A stretch of 64,000 nucleotides of DNA from a bacterium BMS3Bbin14 (GCA_002897615.1 BDTX01000028.1:1-64000), one strand, 5' to 3'; numbered from the stretch's first letter, positions 17,923-26,735 are shown. Program-made: numbers and translations. Notes: generated by a model from the sequence alone, not told the origin.

Positions 17923-19374
17923 ATGCCCTTTTCCATTGATGCCGCCATGGCCCTGCTGGACCGGGAGGTCCGGCATTACCAGGTGCCGGTTGTCGACCTG
18001 GTTGCCGCCCAGAGCAAAGACCCGTTCAAGATCCTGGTGGCGACGATCCTCTCCGCCCGGACCAAGGACGAGGTGACGGCGGCGGCGTGCCGCCGGCTTT
18101 TCAAACGGGTCGGGACCCCAGCCGACCTGGCCGGTCTGACCGTGGCCGAACTGGAAAAGATCATCTACCCGGTCGGTTTTTTCCGCAACAAGGCCGGCTA
18201 CCTGGCCCGGCTGCCCGGCGCCCTGCAGGAGAGGTTTGATTCCAGAGTGCCCGACGAGGTGGACTCCCTGGTCAAACTGCCCGGCGTAGGGAGAAAGACG
18301 GCCAACCTGGTCGTGACCATCGCCTTTGGCAAACCGGCCGTCTGTGTCGACACCCATGTGCACCGGATTATGAATATCTGGGGCTATGTGCGGACCGAAA
18401 CGCCGTTGGCGACGGAAATAGCCTTACGGGCCAAGTTGCCTGAAAAGTACTGGCTCCGCTTCAACTCCATTCTCGTCGCCTTCGGCCAGGCCACCTGCCG
18501 GCCGGTCAGCCCCCACTGTGACCGCTGTGTCCTGGCCGGGATCTGTCCGCAGATCGGCGTAAAGCCGAGAAAAATTCCGGGGAATAAAAAGAACGAGCCA
18601 AAAGGTGATGCCGTGAAAAAATTTGTTTCCTGGAACGTCAACGGTCTGCGGGCGGCCCTGAAAAACGGCTTTCTGGACGCTTTTTTTGAACTTGACGCCG
18701 ATATTTTCGCCCTGCAGGAGATCAAGGCCCTGCCGGACCAGCTGCCCGAAGAGGTCAAGACCATCCGCGGTTACTCCGCCTTCTGGTATCCGGCGCAGAA
18801 AAAGGGCTATGCCGGCACCGCGATTTTCTCCCGCCGGGAACCGCTGCGGGTTCTGTACGGGCTTGGCGACCCGGCCTTCGATCACGAGGGCCGAGCCCTG
18901 ACCCTGGAATTCGATGATTTTTATTTTATCAATCTCTACTTTCCCAATGCCCAGCCCGGCCTGAAGCGCCTTGATTTCAAACTGGCGTTTGACCGGGCGG
19001 TGATGCGCTTCATCGACCGGCTCGCCCGGGAAAAATCAGTGGTTGCCGGCGGCGATTTTAACGTGGCCCACAAGCCCATTGACCTGGCGAATCCGCAGGC
19101 CAATGAAAAAAATCCCGGCTTTTCCCCGCCGGAGCGGGCCTGGATGGACGAGCTGACCGGGGCCGGCTATATTGACACCTTCCGCCGTTTTAACCGGGAA
19201 CCCGGACAGTACACCTGGTGGAGTTACCGGTTCAGGGCCAGGGAGAAAAATATCGGCTGGCGCATTGATTATTTTGTCATTGATCCCGGCAGCGCCGACC
19301 GCCTGGTATCGGCAGCCATTCACGACAACGTGCCCGGTTCGGATCATTGCCCGGTCAGCATCGAATTCAAGTGA
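17923..19374 (+). CDS. Fused endonuclease III (Nth) - exonuclease III/AP endonuclease (Xth)
   Basis: One 483-aa frame joins two base-excision-repair enzymes. Residues 1-~215 are an Nth-type DNA glycosylase/AP lyase: helix-hairpin-helix LPGVGRKTANLV with catalytic Lys, aspartate in CVDTHVHR, and the [4Fe-4S] motif CRPVSPHCDRCVLAGICP. Residues ~231-483 are an ExoA/Xth AP endonuclease: KKFVSWNVNGLRA, LQEIKAL, GGDFNVAHKPIDLANP, and C-terminal GSDHCPVSIEF. A GTG at 18613 with AGGTGA upstream could also give free Xth. No stop separates the halves. Confidence 0.93.
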   Translation: MPFSIDAAMALLDREVRHYQVPVVDLVAAQSKDPFKILVATILSARTKDEVTAAACRRLFKRVGTPADLAGLTVAELEKIIYPVGFFRNKAGYLARLPGALQERFDSRVPDEVDSLVKLPGVGRKTANLVVTIAFGKPAVCVDTHVHRIMNIWGYVRTETPLATEIALRAKLPEKYWLRFNSILVAFGQATCRPVSPHCDRCVLAGICPQIGVKPRKIPGNKKNEPKGDAVKKFVSWNVNGLRAALKNGFLDAFFELDADIFALQEIKALPDQLPEEVKTIRGYSAFWYPAQKKGYAGTAIFSRREPLRVLYGLGDPAFDHEGRALTLEFDDFYFINLYFPNAQPGLKRLDFKLAFDRAVMRFIDRLAREKSVVAGGDFNVAHKPIDLANPQANEKNPGFSPPERAWMDELTGAGYIDTFRRFNREPGQYTWWSYRFRAREKNIGWRIDYFVIDPGSADRLVSAAIHDNVPGSDHCPVSIEFK

Positions 19375-19381
19375 CCAAGAC

Positions 19382-19634
19382 AGGACCCTGGATCCGTGAG
19401 CGTTCGAGAACGGTACAGATGCAGATAGCGAGCCGGCGAGACCTTCGAGGCGACAACGATGTTGATTATCCTGGTGTGATATCAACGAGTTGCCAACGCA
19501 GCAGCTGTGCCGTTATCGGGCGCCCAGCCGGGCGGCGCGGTGAAGAGGATAAAATACATTTATTCGCCAATGATACAATAAATTCCATATGTTGCATGGA
19601 ACATCACCTCAAGCCGTCACGGATCCAGGAGGAC
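19382..19634 (+). mobile_element. Family A MITE-like element, full length with 24-nt insert (A6), with TSD
   Basis: Element 19387-19629 (243 bp), the long subfamily. Flanking direct repeats AGGAC (19382-19386 and 19630-19634) are perfect. It lies 7 bp from the stop of the convergent lipoprotein gene and 12 bp from the Nth-Xth stop. Confidence 0.92.
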
Positions 19635-19635
19635 A

Positions 19636-20091
19636 TTATGGCCGAACGGCGCGGACATATCCCTTGCCGCCGCCGCTGTAGTAGTGTCGGTCTATACCGC
19701 ACTCGGGGCCGAGTTCCCAGGCCCCGACCATCCCCTCGCCGTTTTTCTTATCAGCCCAGTATTTCCCTTTATTCTCAATAACGCAGTTGCCGTTCCGATG
19801 AATATCAAAGGTGAAGATCAGATCGTAAAGCTCGTATACCGTGGGCAAACGCCAATCGTGGTATTTACTGGTTTTATTCAGTTGGGCGACATAGGCCCTG
19901 GCCGCCTTTAAACCGCTGATCATTTTACTCCGTTTGATCTGCCACATCTGGCCGTTCGCCCGGTTCAGGCAGATGCCGTTGCCGAGGTTGACAAATCCCG
20001 ACTTCCCTTTTTTCGTCAACTTGGCGCACCCCGGCAGGGTGACGAGCAGAAACAGGACCAAGGTGATTGTAACTAGGCTTTGTCTCGTCAA
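19636..20091 (-). CDS. Lipoprotein with DUF1566/Lcl-type domain
   Basis: A 151-aa secreted lipoprotein. The signal sequence has a hydrophobic core (LVTITLVLFLLVT) and lipobox LPGC (Cys22), predicting lipid anchoring after processing. The mature part carries the DUF1566/Lcl pattern: GLCLNRANGQMW-like opening, LPTVYELYDLI, and GYVRAVRP at the C-terminus; such domains occur in surface proteins of unknown role. It is monocistronic and convergent to the Nth-Xth gene. Function unknown. Confidence 0.8.
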   Translation of the reverse strand: MTRQSLVTITLVLFLLVTLPGCAKLTKKGKSGFVNLGNGICLNRANGQMWQIKRSKMISGLKAARAYVAQLNKTSKYHDWRLPTVYELYDLIFTFDIHRNGNCVIENKGKYWADKKNGEGMVGAWELGPECGIDRHYYSGGGKGYVRAVRP

Positions 20092-20246
20092 AATAAGATC
20101 TCCTGTGATAATAATAAATATGACCTCTTTTTTCCTTGTATTTCAGGCAGGACGACACGACGTTGCCTTGTCCGGAAACAAGGATTTATGTTCGAGATCA
20201 GGTAAATGCAGACTTCGAGGCTGGCGAAAAAAAATAACCACAGGAC

Positions 20247-20340
20247 GAATATTTCCAGGATTATTTTTTGAGCATAACAAGATAAGCGAGCCTGCGGGAC
20301 TTCGGGAGAGCAGGCAAAAAGACCGTTGCCGGATGGGCAC
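20247..20340 (-). repeat. Dispersed repeat family E, copy 2 (inverted)
   Basis: Reverse-complement match to 12789-12882 with a different central hairpin (GCCTGC...GCAGGC). It lies upstream of the lipoprotein gene; the gap 20092-20464 holds only this and the inverted-repeat element at 20382. Confidence 0.7.
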
Positions 20341-20381
20341 GAACCATGATTCGAACTTATTCCGGGACAAATCCTGAAATG

Positions 20382-20458
20382 ACGCGGTACCTGTTTATAA
20401 TATATAGGAAGAGGTTTTTTTTTCAAGAGAGCCGGTATAATATAAAAAGGTACCGCGT
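20382..20458. repeat. 77-bp inverted-repeat element
   Basis: Perfect 11-bp termini ACGCGGTACCT / AGGTACCGCGT, extending imperfectly into AT-rich arms (TTTATAATATATA against TATAATATAAA). There is no coding capacity. Only one copy was noticed in this window. Confidence 0.6.
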
Positions 20459-20464
20459 GAAAAA

Positions 20465-20693
20465 ATAATCCTGAATCCGTGAGCGTTCGAGAACGGTACA
20501 GATGCAAGGCGGCAACGGGGTTGATTATCCTGGTGTGATATCAACGAGTTGTCAACGCAGCAGCTGCGCCGTTATCGGACGGACCGCAGGGCGGCGCGGT
20601 GCAGACCGGAAAATGCGTTTATTCGGAGATAATGCAATAAATTCCACACATTGTGTAAAATGTCATCTCAAACCGTCACTGATCCAGGATAAT
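20465..20693 (+). mobile_element. Family A MITE-like element, full length (A7), with TSD
   Basis: Element 20470-20688 (219 bp). Perfect flanking duplication ATAAT (20465-20469 and 20689-20693). It lies 62 bp upstream of the transaldolase start and separates that gene from the upstream region. Confidence 0.92.
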
Positions 20694-20754
20694 GATCACC
20701 ATTGACCGGGACGGAACATTGATTTATGACTCAAAAAGAGCAATGGAGGCAGCA

Positions 20755-21720
20755 ATGAGCAAGCTTGACCAGTTAAAAACAATGACCACGGTAGTTGCCG
20801 ATACCGGGGATTTTGATTCAATCAAGGAGTATCGGCCCACGGATGCCACCACCAACCCGTCGCTCGTCTATGCCGCGGCGCAGTTGCCCCGCTACCGGAA
20901 CCTGGTGGATGAAGCGGTGGAATACGGTATGGCGAGAGCGGACACGCTCACCGCCCGCACGGGCCTGGTCCTGGACCGCCTTGCCGTCCTCTTCGGCCGG
21001 GAAATTCTTTCTATCGTACCGGGGCGCGTTTCCACGGAGGTGGACGCCCGGCTGTCATTTGATACTGAAGGCAGCATTCGCAAGGCCGGTGAATTGATCA
21101 AAATGTACGAGGACCTCGGCATCGACCGGGAGCGCATTCTTATCAAGGTGGCCGCGACCTGGGAAGGGATCCAGGCCGCGAAAGTCCTGGAAAAACAGGG
21201 TATTCACTGCAACCTCACGCTGATGTTCAGCTTTGCCCAGGCCATCGCCTGTGCCGAGGCGGGGGTGACCCTGATCTCGCCTTTCGTCGGCCGCATTACC
21301 GACTGGTACAAGGCCCACGATGGTGTCAACGGCTATGCCCCGGAAGAGGATCCCGGGGTTAAATCGGTCAGAAAAATCTTTTATTATTACAAGCATCATG
21401 GATATCCGACCCAGATTATGGGGGCCAGTTTCCGGAACATGGGCCAGATCCTCGGCCTGGCCGGCTGTGACCTGTTGACCATTGCACCCAAGTTCCTTGC
21501 CGAACTGGAAGAAGCGGAAGGGGTTGTTCTCCGCCAGCTTGATCCGGAACGGGCTCGGGAGATGGACATAAAAAAATACAGCCTCGCCGAAAAGGATATG
21601 CGCTGGATGCATAATGAAGACCCCATGGCCGTGGAGAAACTGGCGGAAGGTATTCGTAACTTTACCAAGGATCTGCGCAAGCTTGAGGAGTATGTGCGCC
21701 GGCGCTTGACCGCTGCGTAG
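20755..21720 (+). CDS. tal: Transaldolase
   Basis: Transfers a dihydroxyacetone unit between sedoheptulose-7-phosphate and glyceraldehyde-3-phosphate in the non-oxidative pentose phosphate pathway. The 321-aa product matches the long TalB type: TDATTNPSL, Schiff-base Lys in RILIKVAATWEGI, NLTLMFSFAQA, and PFVGRITDWYK. ATG 20755 has GGAGG upstream (ATGGAGGCAGCAATG) and gives the family N-terminus MSKLDQLK; longer in-frame starts run into the MITE flank. gnd follows 65 bp downstream, so both probably belong to one carbohydrate operon. Confidence 0.95.
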   Translation: MSKLDQLKTMTTVVADTGDFDSIKEYRPTDATTNPSLVYAAAQLPRYRNLVDEAVEYGMARADTLTARTGLVLDRLAVLFGREILSIVPGRVSTEVDARLSFDTEGSIRKAGELIKMYEDLGIDRERILIKVAATWEGIQAAKVLEKQGIHCNLTLMFSFAQAIACAEAGVTLISPFVGRITDWYKAHDGVNGYAPEEDPGVKSVRKIFYYYKHHGYPTQIMGASFRNMGQILGLAGCDLLTIAPKFLAELEEAEGVVLRQLDPERAREMDIKKYSLAEKDMRWMHNEDPMAVEKLAEGIRNFTKDLRKLEEYVRRRLTAA

Positions 21721-21785
21721 GCACCGGCCGGCAAAAAATTGAATTCCGGCGGCAAGACGCCGGCAACAAACGAAGGGAGAAAAAC

Positions 21786-23234
21786 ATGCCAACTGCAGAT
21801 ATCGGCCTGATCGGCCTGGCCGTTATGGGCCAGAACCTGGTTTTGAACATGAACGACCATGGCTTTACGGTGGCCGTATTTAACCGGACCCTGGCCAAGG
21901 TGGACAACTTCCTGGCCGGTCCCGCCAGGGGGACGAAAATTATCGGCACCCATTCAATCGAGGAACTGGTCGGTCAACTGAAAAAACCGCGCCGGGTCAT
22001 GATGATGGTCAAGGCCGGCGAGGTGGTCGACGCCTTTATCGACAAGCTGACACCCTACCTGGAGCCGGGCGACATCATCATCGATGGCGGCAACTCGCTC
22101 TACACCGACACCGAACGCCGCAACCGGACCCTGGCCGAAAAGGGGATTCTCTATATAGGTACCGGCATCTCCGGCGGCGAGGAAGGGGCGCGCAAGGGCC
22201 CGTCCATCATGCCCGGGGGCAATCCCGAGGCCTGGCCGCATGTCAAGGATATTCTCCAGGCCATCGCCGCCCGGGTCGACGGCGTGCCGTGTTGCGACTG
22301 GATCGGCGAGGGCGGGGCCGGCCATTTTGTCAAGATGGTCCACAACGGTATCGAGTATGGCGACATCCAGCTTATCTGCGAGTCCTATGACTTGATGCAC
22401 CGTGGTCTCGGCATGGACGAAGAGGCGATGCAGGCCGTGTTCGCCCGCTGGAACAAGGGCCGGCTCGATTCCTACCTGATCGAGATTGCCTCCAATGTCC
22501 TGGGATTCAAGGATGCGGACGGCAGTCCCCTGGCCGAGAAAATCCTCGACACCGCCGGCCAGAAGGGCACCGGCAAGTGGACCGCTGTCAACGCCCTCAA
22601 CATGGGCGTCCCCCTGACCCTGATCGCCGAGGCCGTGTTCGCCCGCTGCCTGTCGGCCCTGAAGGAAGAACGGGTCAGGGCCTCGGCCGTCCTGCGCGGC
22701 CCGGCGGCCCGTTTCGACGGTGATGCGGACCAATTCATAGAGGACCTGCATGATGCCCTCTATGCCGCCAAGATCGTTTCCTACGCCCAGGGCTACATGT
22801 TGATGCGCCAGGCGGCGCAGGAATACGGCTGGCAGCTGAATTACGGCGGCATCGCCCTGATGTGGCGGGGCGGCTGCATTATTCGCAGCGCCTTTCTCGG
22901 CAGGATCAAACAGGCATTCGACACCAACCCGGACCTGGACAACCTCCTGCTTGATGATTTTTTCCGCGACTCGATTCACGGCGCCCAGGCCGGCTGGCGC
23001 CGGACCGCGGCCCGGACCGCCGAACTCGGCATTCCGGCCCCGGCCATCGCCGCCGGCCTGGCCTATTATGACGGCTATCGCAGTGCCCGGCTGCCGGCCA
23101 ACCTCCTGCAGGCGCTGCGTGACTACTTCGGCGCCCATACCTATGAGCGCGTCGATAAACCGCGCGGCGAGTTTTTCCATACCGACTGGATCGGCAGTGG
23201 CAGCAAGGTCTCGTCATCGACCTATAATGCGTGA
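21786..23234 (+). CDS. gnd: 6-phosphogluconate dehydrogenase, decarboxylating
   Basis: Oxidises 6-phosphogluconate to ribulose-5-phosphate with NADP+ and releases CO2. The 482-aa product is the long form. The Rossmann start is DIGLIGLAVMGQNLVLNM; the substrate motif IGTGISGGEEGARKGPSIMPGG and catalytic residues in GGAGHFVKMVHNGIEY are present; the C-terminal helical domain ends with the RxxFGAHTYERVD tail. AGGGAG lies before ATG. It is paired with tal upstream and a macrodomain gene downstream. Confidence 0.97.
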   Translation: MPTADIGLIGLAVMGQNLVLNMNDHGFTVAVFNRTLAKVDNFLAGPARGTKIIGTHSIEELVGQLKKPRRVMMMVKAGEVVDAFIDKLTPYLEPGDIIIDGGNSLYTDTERRNRTLAEKGILYIGTGISGGEEGARKGPSIMPGGNPEAWPHVKDILQAIAARVDGVPCCDWIGEGGAGHFVKMVHNGIEYGDIQLICESYDLMHRGLGMDEEAMQAVFARWNKGRLDSYLIEIASNVLGFKDADGSPLAEKILDTAGQKGTGKWTAVNALNMGVPLTLIAEAVFARCLSALKEERVRASAVLRGPAARFDGDADQFIEDLHDALYAAKIVSYAQGYMLMRQAAQEYGWQLNYGGIALMWRGGCIIRSAFLGRIKQAFDTNPDLDNLLLDDFFRDSIHGAQAGWRRTAARTAELGIPAPAIAAGLAYYDGYRSARLPANLLQALRDYFGAHTYERVDKPRGEFFHTDWIGSGSKVSSSTYNA

Positions 23235-23339
23235 TTGCCGGACCCGGCCGGGAAACCGCCGGGGCCTTGCGGAGCGAACCTGGAGCCGGATTTTTTGCCC
23301 AGGGGAGTTTCAGGGCCGAACCAGGTGAAGAGCGGAAAA

Positions 23340-23858
23340 ATGGTTGACGAAAAGATTGAGTTGGTGGTCGCGGATATCACAACGATTCAGGCGGATGCCA
23401 TCGTCAATGCCGCGAATCAATCACTCCTGGGGGGCGGCGGGGTCGATGGCGCGATCCACCGGGCGGCCGGGCCGGGACTGCTTGGGGAATGCCGGAAACT
23501 CGGCGGCTGTGCGCCCGGTGATGCCAAGATCACCGGCGGCTATAACCTGCCGGCAGCCCACGTCATCCATACGGTCGGCCCGGTCTGGCAAGGCGGCGGC
23601 GGAAACGAATCCGAACTCCTGGGGGACTGTTACCGGAGATGTTTCGAGCTGGCCGCTGAACACGGTTTGCAGAGCCTCGCCTTTCCCGCCATCAGTACGG
23701 GGGCCTACGGATTTCCCGGGGATAAGGCGGCCGTCATCGCGATAACCCGGACACGTCAAGCCCTGGCCGATAACCCGAATCTGGACCGAGTCGTGCTGGT
23801 CTGTTTTAATCCCGCCACCCGGCAGGCCTATGAAAAGGCCTTGAACCTGAATCCGTGA
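23340..23858 (+). CDS. Macrodomain protein (O-acetyl-ADP-ribose deacetylase-like)
   Basis: A 172-aa single macrodomain. It has ADITTIQADAIVNAAN, the glycine-rich loop GGGGVDGAIHRAAG and FPAISTGAYGFP, which together bind ADP-ribose; the pattern matches YmdB-type deacetylases or mono-ADP-ribosyl hydrolases. ATG 23340 is the conserved start. It follows gnd by 105 bp and is probably co-transcribed. The last codons and TGA are formed by a family A terminus (CCTGAATCCGTGA), so the C-terminus NLNP is repeat-derived. Confidence 0.9.
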   Translation: MVDEKIELVVADITTIQADAIVNAANQSLLGGGGVDGAIHRAAGPGLLGECRKLGGCAPGDAKITGGYNLPAAHVIHTVGPVWQGGGGNESELLGDCYRRCFELAAEHGLQSLAFPAISTGAYGFPGDKAAVIAITRTRQALADNPNLDRVVLVCFNPATRQAYEKALNLNP

Positions 23859-23868
23859 CGGGCTAGCT
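23846..23868 (-). mobile_element. Solo terminus of family A element (A14)
   Basis: CCTGAATCCGTGACGGGCT matches the outer bases of the right end in inverted orientation; nothing of the interior remains. It supplies the stop codon of the macrodomain gene. Confidence 0.5.
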
Positions 23869-23870
23869 GC

Positions 23871-24518
23871 TCACGGGTTAGCTTCGTGACCGCGTGAAGA
23901 TGGGATGCCGGTGACGGTGTCACCTTCCTCTGCTGCCCGTTCCGCAGTGAACGACCCGTTCTTCAGCGAACGGATAAGGTCGGACCGGCTGTGGATCGGC
24001 TCATGGAAACGGGTTGCGGCCATGCCCAGTTCAGACAGGGCATGGGCATCGCTGCCGCTGACCTGGCTGACATTGTAACGTTGGCACCAGGATGCGGCCT
24101 GTTTATTTTCAGGATGACTGTTACGGCCGTTGACGCTTTCCACTATGCGGCACAGGTGATCCTTGATCAAATTTTCGCGGGTGGACCTGGTCCGGCGACA
24201 CGGGTGGGCGGCCACCGCCACGCCGCCCGAGGCCTCGACGTAGCGCAAAAGCTCTGCGGCGGCAAGCCCGGGGCGGATCTCCTCAAAAGGCCCGAACAGA
24301 AGAAAATCACCCTCTTCCGTGGCGTATTCCAGGCCGAAGATGACACAGAGGCCGTTATCCTGCACCCCTTCCTTGAATACCTGCCTGACGGCCATGGTAT
24401 CGTGGTCGGTGATGCAGACCCCGTCGAGCCCCTTGGCACCGGCAAATGACACGATCTCTTCCAGAGTTAATTGACTACAGGAAGATAAGGTAGTATGAAC
24501 ATGTAGATCGAAGCGCAT
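23871..24518 (-). CDS. PHP-domain phosphoesterase
   Basis: A 215-aa metal-dependent phosphoesterase of the PHP family (TrpH/YciV-like). All metal motifs are visible: DLHVHTTLSSCS, ITDHDTM, the Glu in FGLEYATEEG, AAHPCRR, and SGSDAHALSELG. The family hydrolyses 3'-phosphoadenosine phosphate, short RNA or other phosphoesters; the substrate here is not determined. It is convergent to the macrodomain gene and divergent from the phosphoglycerate mutase gene. Confidence 0.87.
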   Translation of the reverse strand: MRFDLHVHTTLSSCSQLTLEEIVSFAGAKGLDGVCITDHDTMAVRQVFKEGVQDNGLCVIFGLEYATEEGDFLLFGPFEEIRPGLAAAELLRYVEASGGVAVAAHPCRRTRSTRENLIKDHLCRIVESVNGRNSHPENKQAASWCQRYNVSQVSGSDAHALSELGMAATRFHEPIHSRSDLIRSLKNGSFTAERAAEEGDTVTGIPSSRGHEANP

Positions 24519-24666
24519 AGCTCTATTGTGTTCATATTACGGACAAATGTCAAACAGCTAATTCCGATGACAAGCCATTCTCCCATCTATATTCCCTATA
24601 TGGAAAAACGTTTTTTCCGAAGATGAGACAAGAAATCGCGCCAGGAACACAACCCGGAAAAACATC

Positions 24667-25989
24667 ATGACCAGCCGGTGCATCGTCATCCTCCTGGACG
24701 GTCTTGGCGACCGTTCCTCCCCGGTCCTGGGCCATAAAACCCCGCTCCAGGCGGCCCGCACCCCCAACCTGGACGCCCTGGCCGCTTTGGGGGCCAACGG
24801 ACTATTTCACGCCGAGCGTCCCGGCGTGTCACTCCCCAGCGAAAATGCCCATTTTGCCATGTTCGGCTACCGGCAGGAAGAATTTCCGGGCCGCGGCCTC
24901 CTGGAGGCGCTGGGGGCCGGTATTGAGATCAACCCTGACGAGGTCTATGTGCTGGCCCACTTCATCAACGCCGAAGAGGCCGGCAATACCCTGTATGTAA
25001 AACAGCATCGTCCCCGGGTCGCGGCCGGCGAGGCCCGGGCCCTGGTCCAGGCCGTGCGCCGGTATGAAACGGACGATATCCGCTTTGTCTTCAGGCAGAC
25101 GAAGGATTTGGATGGAATTCTCGCCCTGAGCGGCAGGGTCTCGCCCCTGATCACCGATACGGACCCGATCCAGGTCGACTGCCCCATGATGAGCGCCGCT
25201 CCCTGGCGCTCGGCGGCAGGAGAGCGGGAGGCCGTGCGGACCGCCGGAGCCCTGAACTCTTACCTTTCCTGGTGCTACCGGACGCTGGGCGACCAGGCCG
25301 GCAACCGGGACCGGCGCCGGCGCAACCGTGTTCCGGTCAACGCCGTGGTCACCCAGAGAGCGGGGCGCTGGAAAGATGTAGAGTCATTCGCCCGCCGCTG
25401 GGGCCTGCGGGGGTTGTCCATTTCCTCCGGCCTGGTTTTTTGGGGCCTGGCCGCCTTTATCGGCCTGGAAACGTGCAAGGTCCGGGACAGCGACGAGCCG
25501 GGGGCGGACCTGGCCGGGCGGCTCGACCAGGCCTTTTCCCTGGCCGGGGACTATGAGTTCATCCATGTGCATACCAAGGCCCCCGACGTTGCCGCCCACA
25601 GCAAGGACCCCCGCCGAAAGGTCGAAGTGATCGAGGCGCTTGACCGGGGCCTTGCCGCTGCCGTAGACCGGGCCGGGGACGAGGAGACCGTGCTGATCGT
25701 CACCTCGGACCATTCAACACCCAGCAACGGACCACTGATCCATTCCGGCGAACCTGTTCCCATCATGGTGACCGGGCCGGGGATGCGGCGGGACCAGGTC
25801 CGGCGCTTCGATGAAATCAACTGCGCCGCCGGGGCCCTGGGCCAGGTCTACGGCGGCGACTTCATGCCCATGGTCCTCAACTTCCTGGACAGGTCTAAAC
25901 TCAAGGGTCTCATGGATACGGCTGTTGATCAACCCTATTGGCCGGGCCGTCGTTCCCCCTTTCGCCTGAACAACGAAAATGGTAAGTGA
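24667..25989 (+). CDS. Cofactor-independent phosphoglycerate mutase, archaeal (ApgM) type
   Basis: Alkaline phosphatase-superfamily metalloenzyme, 440 aa. N-terminal metal motif VILLDGLGDRS, the TPLQAARTPNLD segment and serine region LPSENAHFAMFGY match archaeal-type iPGAM. C-terminal metal motifs are HTKAPDVAAHSKDP, TSDHSTPS and HSGEPVPIM. It probably interconverts 3- and 2-phosphoglycerate; a related phosphotransfer activity is possible. The stop codon lies in the arm of a long inverted repeat that separates it from the next gene. Confidence 0.85.
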   Translation: MTSRCIVILLDGLGDRSSPVLGHKTPLQAARTPNLDALAALGANGLFHAERPGVSLPSENAHFAMFGYRQEEFPGRGLLEALGAGIEINPDEVYVLAHFINAEEAGNTLYVKQHRPRVAAGEARALVQAVRRYETDDIRFVFRQTKDLDGILALSGRVSPLITDTDPIQVDCPMMSAAPWRSAAGEREAVRTAGALNSYLSWCYRTLGDQAGNRDRRRRNRVPVNAVVTQRAGRWKDVESFARRWGLRGLSISSGLVFWGLAAFIGLETCKVRDSDEPGADLAGRLDQAFSLAGDYEFIHVHTKAPDVAAHSKDPRRKVEVIEALDRGLAAAVDRAGDEETVLIVTSDHSTPSNGPLIHSGEPVPIMVTGPGMRRDQVRRFDEINCAAGALGQVYGGDFMPMVLNFLDRSKLKGLMDTAVDQPYWPGRRSPFRLNNENGK

Positions 25990-26089
25990 TCAGGGGCACC
26001 GCATCTTTGCACGATCGCGATCGCCCGCATAGAGGGATTATAGCGAACGACCGCGCTGGCACAAATATGCGGCACCCCTGACCACTTAC
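25982..26089. repeat. 108-bp imperfect inverted repeat
   Basis: Arms GTAAGTGATCAGGGGCACCG... and the complement of ...CGGCACCCCTGACCACTTAC pair over roughly 45 nt, with further symmetry GATCGCGATCG near the centre. It overlaps the last codons of the upstream gene. It could act as a bidirectional transcription stop or be a MITE. Confidence 0.65.
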
Positions 26090-26156
26090 AGCGATTGAGT
26101 ACGTGAAACCGCCTAGTTATATATCCTGTGATGAGTTACCGAAAAGGAGGCAAAAA

Positions 26157-26735
26157 ATGTTTAAGCAGGGTGTCATTCACGGGCGCTTCCAGGTCCTCCA
26201 CAATGACCATATGAAATACCTCCTGGCCGGCAAGGCCCGGTGCGAACACCTGGTGGTGGGGATTACCAATCCCGACCCCGTCCTGACCCGGCAGGATGCG
26301 GCGGACAGCTCCCGGAGCGCCCGGGATGCCAATCCGTTGACCTATTATGAGCGCTACTGCATGGTCAACGCCGCCCTGGCTGAAGGCGGTCTGGGGCCGG
26401 AGAGTTTTTCCGTTGTCCCGTTCCCCATCAATTTCCCGGAACTTTACAAATATTATGTCCCCCTTGACGCGGTCTTTTTCCTGACCATTTACGACGCCTG
26501 GGGAGAGAAGAAATTGCAGATGCTGCAAACAATGGGCCTCAAGACCGAGATCCTCTGGCGGCGGCGGCCGGAGGACAAGGGGCTGTCCGCAACGGCGATC
26601 CGGCAAAAAATCGTGGCCGGCGAACCATGGGAACACCTCGTGCCCGCAGCCACCGCCCGCCTGATCGGCGAGTTTGCCCTTGCCGCCCGGCTCAGGGCGG
26701 CGGCCGGGGTGACAGCCGGCGGCCGCAACGGATAA
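26157..26735 (+). CDS. Cytidylyltransferase-fold nucleotidyltransferase (NadM/NMN adenylyltransferase-like)
   Basis: A 192-aa HxGH-type nucleotidyltransferase. The N-terminal motif GRFQVLHNDHMKYLLAG is the variant NxxH seen in archaeal NMN adenylyltransferases and NadM-Nudix proteins, and the C-terminal ISxT(S)-type motif is GLSATAIRQKI. It probably adenylylates NMN or a related phosphate. AAAAGGAGG before ATG 26157 fixes the start. GRFQ plus the absent Nudix domain makes it a stand-alone NadM-like enzyme; the substrate is not proven. Confidence 0.8.
   Translation: MFKQGVIHGRFQVLHNDHMKYLLAGKARCEHLVVGITNPDPVLTRQDAADSSRSARDANPLTYYERYCMVNAALAEGGLGPESFSVVPFPINFPELYKYYVPLDAVFFLTIYDAWGEKKLQMLQTMGLKTEILWRRRPEDKGLSATAIRQKIVAGEPWEHLVPAATARLIGEFALAARLRAAAGVTAGGRNG

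Noticed and set aside
21954-23180. A 408-aa antisense frame opposite gnd.
   Set aside because: The sense strand encodes a complete 6-phosphogluconate dehydrogenase; the antisense product is low-complexity and lacks a start signal.
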